This document shows positions 12,060-24,032 of a DNA stretch of 64,000 nucleotides, in pieces. The DNA comes from Gnomoniopsis sp. IMI 355080. Lineage: Eukaryota; Ascomycota; Sordariomycetes; Diaporthales; Gnomoniaceae. The position numbers and the translations under genes are program-made. The stretch covers positions 55,340 through 119,339 of the forward strand of contig JAPEVC010000108.1 in NCBI GenBank assembly GCA_027946555.1, written 5' to 3'. The notes below the pieces were generated by a model. The model had not been told where the DNA came from. It did not search any database and saw only the letters and a program-made list of their open reading frames with translations. Position 1 is the first letter of the stretch, and every line of letters starts with the position of its first letter.

Positions 12060-13707
12060 ATGAGCGAGAACCCTCGAAAGTCTTCATTCGGAATGCTCTT
12101 GCGTCGTAAGTCAGGCGATATGAAGAAGGGCAAGAAAGCCCAACAGGCTGCACGGGATGCCGAGCTTCAACGACAGGCATCCGTCGCCTCCCAGCCACCG
12201 CCAAAGCTTCCCCAGCTCTACAATGGTCTAAGAGAGCCCGTCTTTGAGACCAGAGACTCGGTCGCCATCTTTGGTCCCGACACCCCTCGCAGCCAAAGCC
12301 AGCAACAAGCCCGCAGCCCTCCACGCCAGCAGCAACTTCGTGCGTCAATGGATGCTCCTCGCGCCATCTCCGCCAACATCCCCATTCCTCCAATCCCTAG
12401 CAATGGAGGGCAATGGGTCGACCCGTACGCTCGCACAGAGTCCATGACAAACAGGGGCCGATACAGCTATGCGAGCTCGTCCATCTCCACCGTGAACAAC
12501 CCACGAAAGGTGCGGCGCAGAAAGGATCCAACGCCGTTCAAGTGAGTTTCAAGGCTACCTTTCTTTTCTTGCGCCCGCATTTTGCGCGCCAGTGACTAAC
12601 CACGTTGCTAGCGTCCTGGTCATCGGTACCCGCGGTGCGGGCAAGACTTCGTTTATCGAATTCCTCCAGACCGCCCTAGCGCTGCCCCCCAAGAAGCGAA
12701 CCAAGAGCGTGGGACCAGAGGACGACGCGATCCGAGCCCAACCAACAGGCAACTTCATCCCACAATATGTTGAGAGCGAGATCGACGGCGAGCGGGTCGG
12801 AATTACCCTTTGGGATTCAGAGGGGCTGGAGAAGAACGTGGTGGACCTGCAGCTCCGGGAAATGTCAACTTTCGTGGAGAGCAAGTTTGAAGAGACCTTT
12901 GCCGAGGAGATGAAGGTCATTCGGTCGCCTGGTGTTCAAGATACCCACATCCATTGCGCCTTCATTCTCTTGGACCCGGCAAGACTTGACAAGAACATCG
13001 CCGCTGCAAAGGCTTTATCCTCGAATGGCAATGGCAATGGCAAATACTATTCCAGCCGCATGGTGGGCAGTCTGGATGAAGACCTGGACCTGCAAGTGTT
13101 GCGAACCCTCCAGGGCAAGACGACTGTCATTCCTGTCATCGCAAAGGCCGACACAATCACAACCAAGCATATGCAAGTTTTGAAGAAGTCGGTTTGGGAT
13201 AGTTTGAAGAAGTCGAATTTGGATCCACTCGAGGTTCTGGGTCTAGAGGACGAAGTTGACTCAAGACCCTCATCCACGCGGATCGCGGAGGAGCCAGAAG
13301 AGGCAGAAGACCAGAATTCTGACGACGGCACTGATGATGACGACGATGCCGAGCAAGGCGAGGAGATTCTGATTCAAAGTCAGGACTCACCCAAATCCAA
13401 AACCTCAAAGCGACAATCCATCAGCTCTGCCCGCCGCAGCATGAACGGCGACGACTTCGACGAAGTCCCACACATTCCCATGTCCATCATCAGCCCCGAT
13501 ATTTACGAGCCGGAAGTGATTGGTCGCAAATTCCCCTGGGGATTCGCGGATCCAAACAACGAAGACCACTGCGACTTTGTGCGGCTCAAGGAGGCAGTCT
13601 TTAGCGACTGGCGCGCCGAGCTGCGTGAGGCCAGCAGAGATCAGTGGTATGAGGGCTGGCGAACAAGCCGGCTCAAGCAGCGCGATGGCCCGGTCCGACG
13701 GCGATAG
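12060..13707 (+). CDS. aspE: septin, AspE type
   Basis: GTP-binding septin of the filamentous-fungus-specific AspE group; septins assemble into cortical filaments and rings at septa, tips and branch sites. Exons 12060..12541 and 12612..13707 (70-bp intron) give 525 residues. An N-terminal basic, Ser/Gln/Pro-rich extension of about 160 residues precedes the GTPase domain. The P-loop is GTRGAGKTS (residues 166-174). The switch II motif is in LWDSEGLE and the specificity motif is AKAD. A very acidic insert (residues about 385-410, with a run of aspartates) interrupts the domain before a conserved C-terminal part. No C-terminal coiled coil is evident, as expected of this group. An upstream in-frame GTG at 12024 is not used in preference to the ATG at 12060. 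Confidence 0.88.
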
Positions 13708-14914
13708 GAGAAGAGGTTTGGACTTGGGAATCCCAATGTGCGATTCGTCCATGACCACAGGTGCTGTGAGCTCAATCGATCGGCCCCCTCCCTCGCTTGA
13801 GCCGCCAGGGCGGCATACGGGAAACGGCCACATACCAATTTTAATTTCTACGTGTAACACGGCAACTCGTCATGAGTTTGTCTCATCCATCGTCCTGAAA
13901 ACCATATGCATTGCGGTGGTCATGGTGGCAGGATTGTTTTTAAGATGGTGGCACACTCAGAACTCTTGGGGCAGGAAGCAAGCAGACTTCTTCCGGGTCC
14001 CCCTCCCCCCATCTATCTCACGAATTTCCTTTCTTATGTCACTATTTGTTCCAAGGACTACCAAAAAGCCGAGCCTTTTATCCTCAGACTCATTTTTTTC
14101 CCCTCTGTTGCTCGAGGCTTCATTTTGTTCAAAAGGAACGGGTATTCTAATGTTTTGGCTTGCCCGGCGAAGTCAGGCGTGCGAGTTAACTATTAAATTC
14201 TTTTTCAATTCAACTTCAACCATTTTTTTTTCTTTCCAGTTTTTCGCTTCGATAAAAAATACGGAGCAAAAAAATACTTTTATTTCTGCTTTGTTCACCT
14301 AGGATTCCCCTGTCGTTCGTGAAGCGGACTTCATTGTACGTGTTTACTATGCTCAAAGGTTAAGGAAATGAGGTTTGGGGGTTGCAAGGGGCAATGGAAG
14401 CGGAGGAATTGGGGGCTGTCGTAGCTTTTTTTTAGTAGCTGAATGTGCATTACGTACAGCTTTGTGCGCGACTTGCTTGCTAGCTTGCCTGGGCGGGTAT
14501 TTATTTGAGACGTCGTCACTACCACCTTCTTACATAGAGGCGCAGTGCAATGAAAGGTGGGTGAGAATTTATTCTTGGAAAACGCATCTTGTCTCCGCAT
14601 GATGAATCTCGGACTCGCGCGGACATCCTGCCGTGAGAAACAAAGGCGTCTGTCACAAGGTCACGTAGCGCGAGGTATTCAAGCATAGAAGATAATTCAG
14701 GTATTTTCTCGACTATCATCGCATGCTAGACTCCGTAATCCTTCTCTTCCAATCAGCCATTCCTCGAAAAGGCTTTTGCCAGATACTCCAGGCGACTCGC
14801 TTTTCTATAAACCCCTTAGAAACCAGCTAGATGAACACTTCTGATTGTCCCTCTCCCCCCACTTCTCAATACTCGACGCAACATTGCTGCTCCTCACATC
14901 CAGCCGATTATTTC
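13708..14914. other. convergent intergenic region
   Basis: This is the 3' space between aspE and the COPI gamma gene, which converge. I see AT-rich and homopolymeric T/A stretches near 14200..14300 but no supported gene. Confidence 0.5.
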
Positions 14915-17912
14915 TTATGCGACCGAGGCGATGACGAGGGCGGCGACGCTGTCCTCCTCTGCACGCACCGTGATCTTGGTGGTCACACCGCTCTTGGTGC
15001 TGTAAGCCATACGCACATTGGCAATGACCTTGCCGCCGTTGACAGATTTGCCGAGGAGCTTGAGGGTGTGGGTTGTTTGGTTGACGGGTACGTCGGTGCC
15101 TTCCAAAGGCTGCAGGGAGAGGACCTTGGTGAGTTGTTCCGTCGCCTCTATTACATTTATTAGTTATTTGAATGTGCTTAGAATCGTAATGATGTGAGAA
15201 TCATACCTGCTATGCTCTTCATGCCGCTCAGCTGGAGCGTCTCTTCGGCCTCCTCGCCAGCGGCACCGACCTGCTCCCACAGGTGAGCAAAGTTGCCCGC
15301 ATATGTTGGGATCACGTAGTCACTGCCCGCCAGGTCGAATTCGGCCACTTCGTATTCATCATCGTAGCCGGTGTCTTCAGGCTCATTCGTGGTGGGGTCA
15401 ATCTCTTTGCTGGTAAACTTGAGGGTGTTGGACAGAGAGGTGACGGGCAGCGCGCCCTCACCACCAGTCTTCTTGAACGCCACGTAGACCTTGCCAGGCT
15501 CGTTTGTGGACAATTTGTCAGCCTCGATGATAAAGACCTCTTCAAGCTCTTCCTCATCCGCTGGCGTAGCCAATACGGAGACATTCTCTAGTACAATTGA
15601 GTCAAGGGTGTTTGTGATGTCGTATTGCAGCACAATGTGCTCCTTGAAAATGTGCTTGATGACCTTGACAACATACTCAGTCTCGGCCTCTGTCAATTCA
15701 ACAACTGGCGATGACTTGAGTACACTGCCAAACTCCTTCATCTCGGAGATGGCCATCAGCTCCTGGGCGTATTGCTGAGCTGCCGCCGTGGCAGATGCTG
15801 CAGCCTCTGCGCCGCTTGCCGCAGCCTTGGTAGGCGCAACCTTTGGAGCTTTGAGTGTCGGCATGGAGGCTGTGAGCTTCTTGGTCCTGTCCTCTGCATC
15901 CGCCTGCTCCCGCGTGACAACGGGAATCTTAGAAATGTCGAAAGCTGACTCGAAGGTTGACTTATCATCTGAGGTGACATACATGACGAGCTGGTGCTCG
16001 AAATATGGGAGAGAGAACATGCTATCTGCTAGGTTGTCAGGAATTATCACGGGTTATGCGATTGCGTAAGACTCACCATTCTTCACAAACTTCTCGGCCA
16101 TCTCATCTTCCTCACTCATCAGCCTGAGGTTCAGCGCGGCCCGATCTCTGACCTCGTCGTCGACATCATCGAGGCAGCGAGTGAGCAGAACCTGCACGCT
16201 CCTCTTGACCTCAGGGTCTTTCTGACCAACGCCGAATTTGGCAAGAGCCGTCACTGCCGCCGCCCGTACTATCGCGTTCTCCAGAACCACTCGGTTGTAA
16301 ATGTAACGGATGTACTTGGTAGGTTGTGATGTCTTGGGACCCTCGAGACCCAGAAGGTGCAATATCCGGACAGCCAGCTTGGTAAATTCACAATCCTCGA
16401 TAAACTCGCAGAGATGCGCCAGGGCGTCCTCCTTAGAATCGGGCACAAACTTGATCAAGTCAAACATGCTCTCAACAACGGCCCGCTTGAACTCGTAACC
16501 ACCCTCGTCACGCAGAATGCCGCTGAGGAATTGCAACATGGCAGCTTGCTTGCTGGGGAATTTCAGGCACAGTGTCCGGATGGCTTCAACGATGGTGATC
16601 TTGAACTCGTCCGTGATCTCCGACATGAAACCCGAAATTTGCTTCATCAGCCGGTCGACACTGGCCTCATTGCCTGTCTTCAACAGAGTTGTAATAGCAA
16701 AGGTTGCGATGGACCGATTACTGTTAGAGATCAGAAGCTCGATATCCGGGTTGCAGACATGGACGGCTTGCGGCTTGAAGGAGGCGAAGTTATGGAGAAT
16801 TCGAAGGGCGGCGAATTTGGTGACTGCGCGAGGACTGGTAAGGAAAAGTTGAAGGACGTGAACAGCCTGAGCAACCTCTGCATCGGTCACATCGCGCATG
16901 TCGCAGATGGCTTTGGCTGCCTCAAAATTGACCATCTCGCTCTTATGCCGCAGCCACCCATCAAGCAGCTGCATCATTGGCCTCCGCAGACTTGGGTCTT
17001 CCTCAGCAAGCTGTGCCGCAAGACGGACAAGCATGACGATAGCAGCAGGGCTCTTGACAGCCCCAGCAGCACCGAATTGCTGCACCATCTTGACCAGTGC
17101 CATCCTGTCGTGCATGCGTATTTGGTACAACAGTCCGATGGCGTGGTACTGCGTCATCGTGGAGTTGTTGACCGGCAATTGGCTTGACGATGATCCAAAG
17201 CCACCCAAGAAACCGCCAGCGGACTTGGAGTTCCCCGCAGCTTCTTGAGTTTCGCTCTGCCACCGGCGGACGACATCTTTGGCGATTGGTAGCAGGTGGT
17301 AGGATGAGACCAGGGCGGCGGAGGAGACGGAAGGGTTCTTGTCGACAATCGCAGTCTTCATGACACGCTCAATAGACTGAACAGTCGTAGCCTGGCCAGT
17401 CATTAGCAAAGGGCAGCTTGGGGCACATTGCAAGCTCTCCATACATCGATAATACGACACAAGGCCCGAATGGCATTTGGCCTGTAGATGACGTCGGTAC
17501 TACCACCGGTATCTTTCATAATCGTGCTGGTGACCATAATGATATCCTCAGCGGAGTGGGCCAGCTCCTTGATGACGAGGTGCACCATCTGTCGTAAGCT
17601 GGCATCTTTGTTTTGGAATAGCTTCGAGATGCCGAAGAACAGGGTGGTTGCTTCATTGGAAGGGAACTTTTCGCCGGTGTAGAGAAGCAGTGCGATCTTG
17701 GTGAGTAGGATTCGACATTTTCGAGCTTGTATAGGCGAGCTGTTGAACAGACGCGCTGTTTCGCCAGAATCAGCAACGTGAGCGTCGTTAAGGGCAAAGG
17801 GGCGCGCAGCTTAGACCACGGGCACTCTATACTGACCTTCTTGGAAGACTTGCGTGCGGTCGACCCTCACCAGGCCGGTGTCGGCATCTTCATCCTTCTT
17901 GCCGTAGCTCAT
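14915..17912 (-). CDS. SEC21: coatomer subunit gamma (COPI)
   Basis: Gamma subunit of the COPI coat, which drives retrograde Golgi-to-ER vesicle traffic. Five exons on the minus strand (listed by coordinate): 14915..15147, 15207..16028, 16077..17391, 17445..17755 and 17837..17912. All junctions are in frame and give 918 residues, the usual fungal length. The start MSYGKKDEDADTG at 17912 fits the family. Residues 1 to about 540 form the adaptin-like HEAT trunk, ending in the conserved LNLRLMSEEDEMAEKFVKN. An Ala-rich linker follows, then the C-terminal appendage domain with its beta-sandwich and platform parts, ending VIASVA. It is transcribed divergently from eL37. Confidence 0.95.
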
Positions 17913-18455
17913 GTTGGGCAATTGGACAACAGGATACGGCAGGAAAAGCGAAGATGGGGGTGGTGGTGGATGGTGGTTGTTAATTAGAGGTCGTGTTTCC
18001 GAGTATTACAAGCCCAAGGGAAGGCACAACGTCGCCAGTTCCCAATTCCAGCTGCAAGTTACAAGCACAGGCCACCTTTCCCAAAGGGGCCCGCAAGCTT
18101 TGGTTTCATTGGCTTAACCTCAAGACCCCTGCTACCCCTAACCCTGCTCGAGCTGGACTATCCTGGGCGGGTCTCAGCTTCGTCCTGATTGGCTGTTTTC
18201 GACCGAGCAATAGCAAGGGAGTTCACTCTAATCTGTCTGCGCTTTCCCAAAAGTTCCACGTGACCCTCCTTCCACACGAACCCGCCCAGTCTCAAACTTT
18301 TCGGCTTCCCAACCCCAAGCCGACTCCATCAACGACCACCGAAGCTCGTCACCTTTGCCCCCCCTACTCACCAATAACGGTATGTTTGACTTGGACTGCT
18401 CGACTCATCTCTCAAATTTTTGTACTCACTTTTTTACAACAGACAAACAGGCAAA
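17913..18455. promoter_or_regulatory. shared divergent promoter of SEC21 and eL37, with a probable eL37 5'-UTR intron
   Basis: The 543 bases between the two start codons must hold both promoters. An ATTGG (CCAAT-box complement) lies at about 18189 and a CCAAT at about 18371. A probable leader intron for eL37 runs from 18380 (GTATGT) to about 18442 (CAACAG), just before the ATG. Ribosomal protein genes in filamentous fungi often carry introns at or before the start codon. Splicing and site use are inference. Confidence 0.5.
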
Positions 18456-19065
18456 ATGAGTTCGTCCAACCCTAAACCTTCGCGACATCGAAAACTTCGA
18501 CGACAACGACGATGATTGACTGACTGTTGAACACAGCGAAGGGAACCAGCTCTTTCGGAAAGCGCCACAACAAGACGCACACTCTGTGCCGTCGTTGCGG
18601 TCAGTAACCACCTGCCAGGAGATGCAAAGGGGATATACAAGAGCTCGGGATACATGGAACGAATGCAAGGAGGGCACGCACGACGCATGGAGAACATTGG
18701 GCTGACTGCGAACGACTATCGACATACAGGTCGCCGATCCTTGCACATCCAGAAGCACACCTGCGCTTCGTGCGGTTACCCCGCTGCTAAGACCCGCAAG
18801 TGTACGTGAACGAACGATCCATCCGTCCCGAAAACACATGTCCATCAACGATGCTGAGGACGAATGCCGACCACCAAATTCGAGGTCGAGGGGCGATCAC
18901 AGGTGCTAATAATTTGGATGAACAGACAACTGGTCCGAGAAGGCCAAGCGCAGAAAGACCACCGGTACCGGCCGCATGCGCTCTCTGTCCGAGGTCTCCC
19001 GCAAGTTCAGGAACGGCTTCCGTGTCGGCACCCCCAAGGGTGCCCGCGGCGCTGACAAGCCATAA
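18456..19065 (+). CDS. RPL37: 60S ribosomal protein eL37
   Basis: Small zinc-binding protein of the large ribosomal subunit. Four exons: 18456..18459, 18537..18599, 18730..18801 and 18926..19065. They give exactly 92 residues, starting MTKGTSSFGKRHNKTHTLC and ending GARGADKP. The two CxxC pairs of the zinc site are CRRC and CASC. The first exon holds only the start codon and one further base, and its donor is the unusual GTTCGT. The other donors are canonical, and good branch-site-like sequences (CTGAC, GCTAAT) lie upstream of the acceptors. Introns (77, 130 and 124 bp) take up more of the gene than the exons. Almost every residue matches the conserved eL37 family. Confidence 0.95.
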
Positions 19066-19586
19066 GCGATTCCAACATGATACCGACCGAACGACAGAGC
19101 AGTCCAATTCTTGGCTGGAGCAGGGCGGGAGAAGATGAAATGCGGTGATTGACGACAACCACAAAAATGGCGTATTGCATTCTCTTTGGGGGCGTGTAAG
19201 GGGAAAACACACGGTACAGGGGCAATCAATTGCGCACAAATTACTCGAAACGGAATGGACACCTTTCTTCCTACCTGTTGCTCCGCATGGGATTTCCGGG
19301 CAAGGGATCAGATCAAGGGTTTCGGTCTTCCTCTCTGAAAGTGCAGGTCGTCATGAGCGTACATGCCATTTTGATGCGTGTGGGAGGCAGGATTCGTTCG
19401 TAGCTGAAATGAAAGGCTATGCGAATTACGATCAAAAGCAAAACAAGGGCAACCGAGCACACGCGGAAGACCCCATTGTGGAACTGTGACGCGAATCGTG
19501 AACGTGGGGAAACTACACAGGGACAGATGGGCCAAGAGAGTTGGAATGGGTATCTTTTATGGCAGCAATGGCCGGCGAGCTTGCGG
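19066..19586. other. convergent intergenic region
   Basis: The 3' spaces of eL37 and ELP6 meet here. No gene or clear structure was seen. Confidence 0.5.
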
Positions 19587-20619
19587 CTACTGCCCACGTT
19601 CGAAGACCTTTACGCCCCCATCTCCGCCAACATGGTATAGATATTCGCGTTCCTCGATCGCCCGCTCTAGTACGCTTCCACCACGGGTGATTCTCACGAC
19701 TCCACTAACATCCTTGGCCGTGCCCGTATCCAACAGGCGCAGGCTGAGTACGGCTTCAGCCTCGTGAGCCAGCGATAGCGCAAACGCTGCATGTTCCTTT
19801 TCCAGTGTCGTAGTCTGCGACGAGACCAAAGGTTCGTCCGCGGAAACTGTCAAGATCGTAGCATGAACTTTCTGCATGCATTCTGTCAGCTTCCGTACCC
19901 AGAAAATGTAGAGCTGCATGAACATAAGAGCCAGCACATAATTTGAATATAAGAAGAAAAAAAAGCCTACCTCCCGCAGATCAAGCACCAGGTCCCTCAA
20001 GCTCCCACTTGTCACCCCATCACCTGCTCCAGCAGCCGCAAGCCATACGTCCGGCTGGTCGAGCACAAGCACAACCTTCCCGCCCACAGCGCTGAGCTGG
20101 TCTACTGCGGCACTAAGCGACTTGGCGACATCGGCCATGCGCGGGCTCTCCAGATACACATGCCCCTGGGCCTGTGCCGTGGGGGGTGCTCCTGCTGCGC
20201 CGATGAAGAGGCGGGACAGTCCGTCTACAAATGAGAATTTGCGTTGAGTAATAAGAGTGCCGAGATTGAAGCCCTGTAATGATAATGTTTTTGTTGTTTA
20301 GTTTCGTCTCTCACACTGTCTGAGATGTTGGAGGTGTGAGTGTCCGGGGAGCATTTACCAAGCGACCTGCACCCTCTTTCCAGAATGCATAATCTCTCAT
20401 CCAGCTGACAAGAACCACTCTCACATCCTCATGGTCTGAGTCGCCCTCGTCACCGTGTCGCGCTTTGTGGTTGGCGGTACCCGGCTTAAGCAGGCTGTGT
20501 AGGTACCGCAGGACAAGCCAGTTTGTCCTCGCGCCGAGAATACCGGTCAGGACTATCTGCGAGGTCTCGGGGGGCAGAGAAAGATATGATTCTAAGAGGG
20601 GTGGGATCTGTGCGGCCAT
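19587..20619 (-). CDS. ELP6: Elongator complex subunit 6
   Basis: RecA-like subunit of the Elp4-Elp5-Elp6 subcomplex of Elongator, which modifies wobble uridines in tRNA. Exons 19587..19871, 19971..20273 and 20359..20619 give 282 residues. The start MAAQIPPLLESYLSLPP is typical. A Rossmann/RecA-like core follows, with strands such as VRVVLVSWMRDY and VVLVLDQPDVWLAA. As in the family there is no Walker A loop. The intron 19872..19970 is 99 bp, divisible by three and free of stops. It could be retained, but it encodes a hydrophobic, Phe/Leu-rich stretch that does not fit the fold, so I treat it as an intron. The family call is by overall pattern and gene length and is good but not certain. Confidence 0.75.
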
Positions 20620-21505
20620 TTTCGAAAGTATTGTGGCTATTCGGGTGAAGAGGGTGTTGAGTCAAAACTCTTTGAGGTGACAGGAAGTTTAGAGCGCACT
20701 GTGGAGAAAGGCAATCAAATACAAGCAAGCGCGGATTCACCAAAGCACTATCGAGACACACAATGGACGAGACATCCAAATTTAAGGTCATTGCATATTC
20801 TAGACAAGTCGTTATAAGCGTCCGTGGTGAGGATCTTTGCTGGGAAATATTGCATGTGTTAGGCGCCCTGTTTCTACGAACAACGTGTATGTGTGACATT
20901 CAGGTCTCCCAACCCATGTGCGTGCGCCCTTCCACCTCATGGACATACACACATATTTGACATACCCTTCGCGTAATCATGAAACTTTGATGTGAGGATT
21001 CTCGTTGTTGATGGTTACATGGTGAATACGGCAGAAAGATGACAATCTACATAATTCTACTGCCCAGGAGCTTGGTATCCCAGCGAAGACTTCGTATGCA
21101 CCTAGCCCACGCCTCCGCTGGCCAGATCAGCCTCTTCATGAAGGAAGCTTGTGTACGATTAATAATTATGGGATAACTTTTGTCAGACTGCAGCAATGTA
21201 ACATCCTCATATACAAACTATCAGAGGATCTGTGTATATCTGAACAGAAACCTATCCCAGGCCTCGATAACTCCTCCCGTATAGCCTTGGGGCACAAACC
21301 AAACTACCGTATCTACCTGCAATGAGTTTGGCAGCTAACCGTCGCGAAACGCCTGCTTCATGCCGTCTCTCATAATGAAGTACAAGCGTGCAAACATACA
21401 AATCAAGGCCACTGCGATCCATTCGGCTTTCAAGCTGATCCCAGACTCCTACTAAGGCTCCAATACATAACGGACGCCCGAAAAGCTGACATCGCCAGGA
21501 GAGCT
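20620..21505. other. intergenic region upstream of ELP6
   Basis: 886 bases between the ELP6 start and the end of the MFS gene, which lies on the same strand. It contains the ELP6 promoter and the MFS 3' end; no gene is supported. Confidence 0.5.
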
Positions 21506-24032
21506 CTAGAACTTCTCCATAAAGTTCTTCCTGATGGTCCACATCCTAGCCCTCTTTCCAAATAGGAACATTGGCACGGTCGACAACAACACAAACAACT
21601 GTATAACCCCGACCCAGATAAAGACACTCTTGGCGCCATCAGCCTCGATCCATCCCGTGACAAAGAAGCTAAATACAAGCCCGTGAAAGATGTTCTTGCT
21701 GAAATTTAGTGTCACCAGCGCCTCGCCTGCGTACTGTCTATACGAGTCCACGCAAAAAGTGATCGCCGTGGTACTGCCTAGCGAGCAACCGAAGCTAACC
21801 ACACCCAGGAACACCGTCGGTACGATCCAAAGGTCTCGCTCCTCCGCGGCCCAACCGTATCCCATAAGACCGATGATTGTCGTGAAGACGATGGGGATCG
21901 CCATCACCAGGCGGAATTCAGGCTCATAAAGCCCGCCGTTGCGCCGTGCCATGGCTTTGACGATAACATCAGAGACCTTGCCGGCCACGGCGGTTCCGAG
22001 CACGCCGCCGATGAAAGGCGAGATGTACATAAGGCCTGTTTGAAGGGCGTTGAAGTGGTAGTAATCCTCGCGGTAGATCACGGTGACGGACTCGGAGACG
22101 ACGATGAGCCAGCCGACGGAGCAGGCATAGATGGCTGCGGACCAGAGAACCGAGGGGTAGGCAAATAGTATAAAGGGCCGAATGGCAGCCTTAAGCCACT
22201 GATCATGGTTGAGGCGGCCATGCCACGGACGGAGTTGCTGCACGAAGGATTTGGCTTCGCGCTCGCGCCAGTGGCGACTGTAGGCGTTCTGCTGCTCTAT
22301 AGCTGCTTGTCTCTCGGCATCGGTCTCCTGTTTGCTCCAAGGGAAACGCAAGCTACGAGTGGAAGGTGTGCGACTGGGAGTTGTCGTATAGGATTCGGCG
22401 ATGGCTGTTGGAGGAGCGGTTGTGAGAGGTGATGTGGAATGATCTGCGAGTTTGAGTGGTGCGGGGGCCTGGGATCGGTTGGACGGTTCTGGAGCATGGG
22501 TGATGGGCCCGGTTTCATTCAGATTTGCGACGTTCTTTTCCGCCTGAAGGTTCGACTCGGATGGTTGCTTTTCATGCTCTTCAGCCTCTCCAGAAGCAGG
22601 ACTGAATTGGACGTGGTGCTCTTCACCAGCGACACGGGCCTTGCGCACAGCTGCCACTGGCTCTGTGTCGGCTGCGAAATGAGTGTCCTTGTGTGAACGT
22701 TCATCAGAAGCGATAGCGGTCTTTTCTGTTTGGCCTTGGGGCGACAGCCCATCTTGTGGGATATGGCCATGATGAGACCACTTGGACGACATGCGCTTAA
22801 AGAATGGAGGCCTGGACGGTGCGCGTGACTTTGGAATCGGTGTCCGGTCCCAGAAAGTCTCTGGGACGAACAAGAACAAAAGGACACTGCTAAACGCAAC
22901 CACCAGAGCGATGATCCAAAATACCCATCGCCAGCTCAGAGATTGAATGATAGCTGCAGATACCAGGGGCGTCAGGTTCTTGCCTCCGAGGAGCAGCAAT
23001 GTATATATTCCGATCCGAAAAGCACTTTGATATCGTCAGCATCATATCCCATCTAGAGGGAAGAAAATTGGCAAAATGCCTGAGCAACTCAGAGTGACCT
23101 CTTCTAGAGGCATTACGCGTCAAGCCAACTCCTCGGTGGTGGATCTTGAAGTGAGAGAACGACTTACCGCTCATGGAGGAAATAGATCTCGGCAATCGTG
23201 GCTGATGGCAAACACTCGACCGAGCTCACAGCGACACCCTGGAAGACTCGAGCAGCCATCAAGGATTCAAAACTAGGCGAAGCCGCGCACCATATTGAGG
23301 TGCCAATGAACAATATAGCACAGCACAGGTACACCGGTCTCTTCCCCCAAAGGATCGCCGTCGGGCTGGCAAATACGGACCCAACACCCATGCCCATCAT
23401 GAAGAGGCCGGTAGTCAGCGACACACGCGCTGTTGGGACGTCAAAGTCATTGGCGACGTTTGAGAAGCCAGCAGCTAGGACGGGTGTCATACCGCCTCCG
23501 AGCATACAGTACAGACCCAAGGAGAGAAGGGCAGCATCTCGACGCCAGGTGGGCCAGTTGAGCGGATCGTTGGCTGAGTCCTCCGGCTGTGGATCCAGGA
23601 TGATTTTCTCGTCTGCAGTCTTCTTCGGGCCGTCATTCTGCTCGAGTGCGGGCTTTGGCCGCTCAGGCGCGACTCCAACAGGCAGGGAGGAGTGTGATGT
23701 CCTGGCCGGCGCATTGCGCAGACCAAGAGGCTCGTTTTTGTGGTCTGACAGGAGCAGAACAGAACCTGTGGAATGTTAGTTATCTTCTGTGAGAATCTTC
23801 GCAATCCGAGACAATGTTCTGACCACCAGATCTCGTTGTAAAAATATGGCTTACCTGGAACTTCTACGGTTTGCTTATCGTTCAAAACACCAAAACTCCA
23901 TTTTGGCGCTCCCGAAGCACCTCGTTCATCCTCCTCTGATGAATCTCGTCCGGCTGACTTTTCGTCCTTCGTCGCACCGAAAAATGGTAAGCGCGATACC
24001 AGTGACCGCTTGTTTTTGTCCTGTGAAGACAT
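21506..24032 (-). CDS. major facilitator superfamily transporter
   Basis: Twelve-helix MFS transporter of the plasma membrane, likely proton-coupled; substrate unknown. Exons 21506..23024, 23168..23765 and 23865..24032 need one correction: the first coding exon ends at 23855, so the set is 21506..23024, 23168..23765 and 23855..24032, giving 764 residues. After a charged cytoplasmic N-terminus come GSVLLLSDHKNEPLGL and PEDSANDPLNWPTWRRD, typical of the fungal DHA1/Hol1-like group. Six helices follow, with WGKRPVYL in the loop after helix 2. VPETFWDRTP lies just after helix 6. The cytoplasmic loop between helices 6 and 7 is unusually long (about 200 residues), rich in Ser, Pro, Glu and His. Six more helices end at RMWTIRKNFMEKF. 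The loop could be a regulatory phosphorylation region. Confidence 0.85.
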
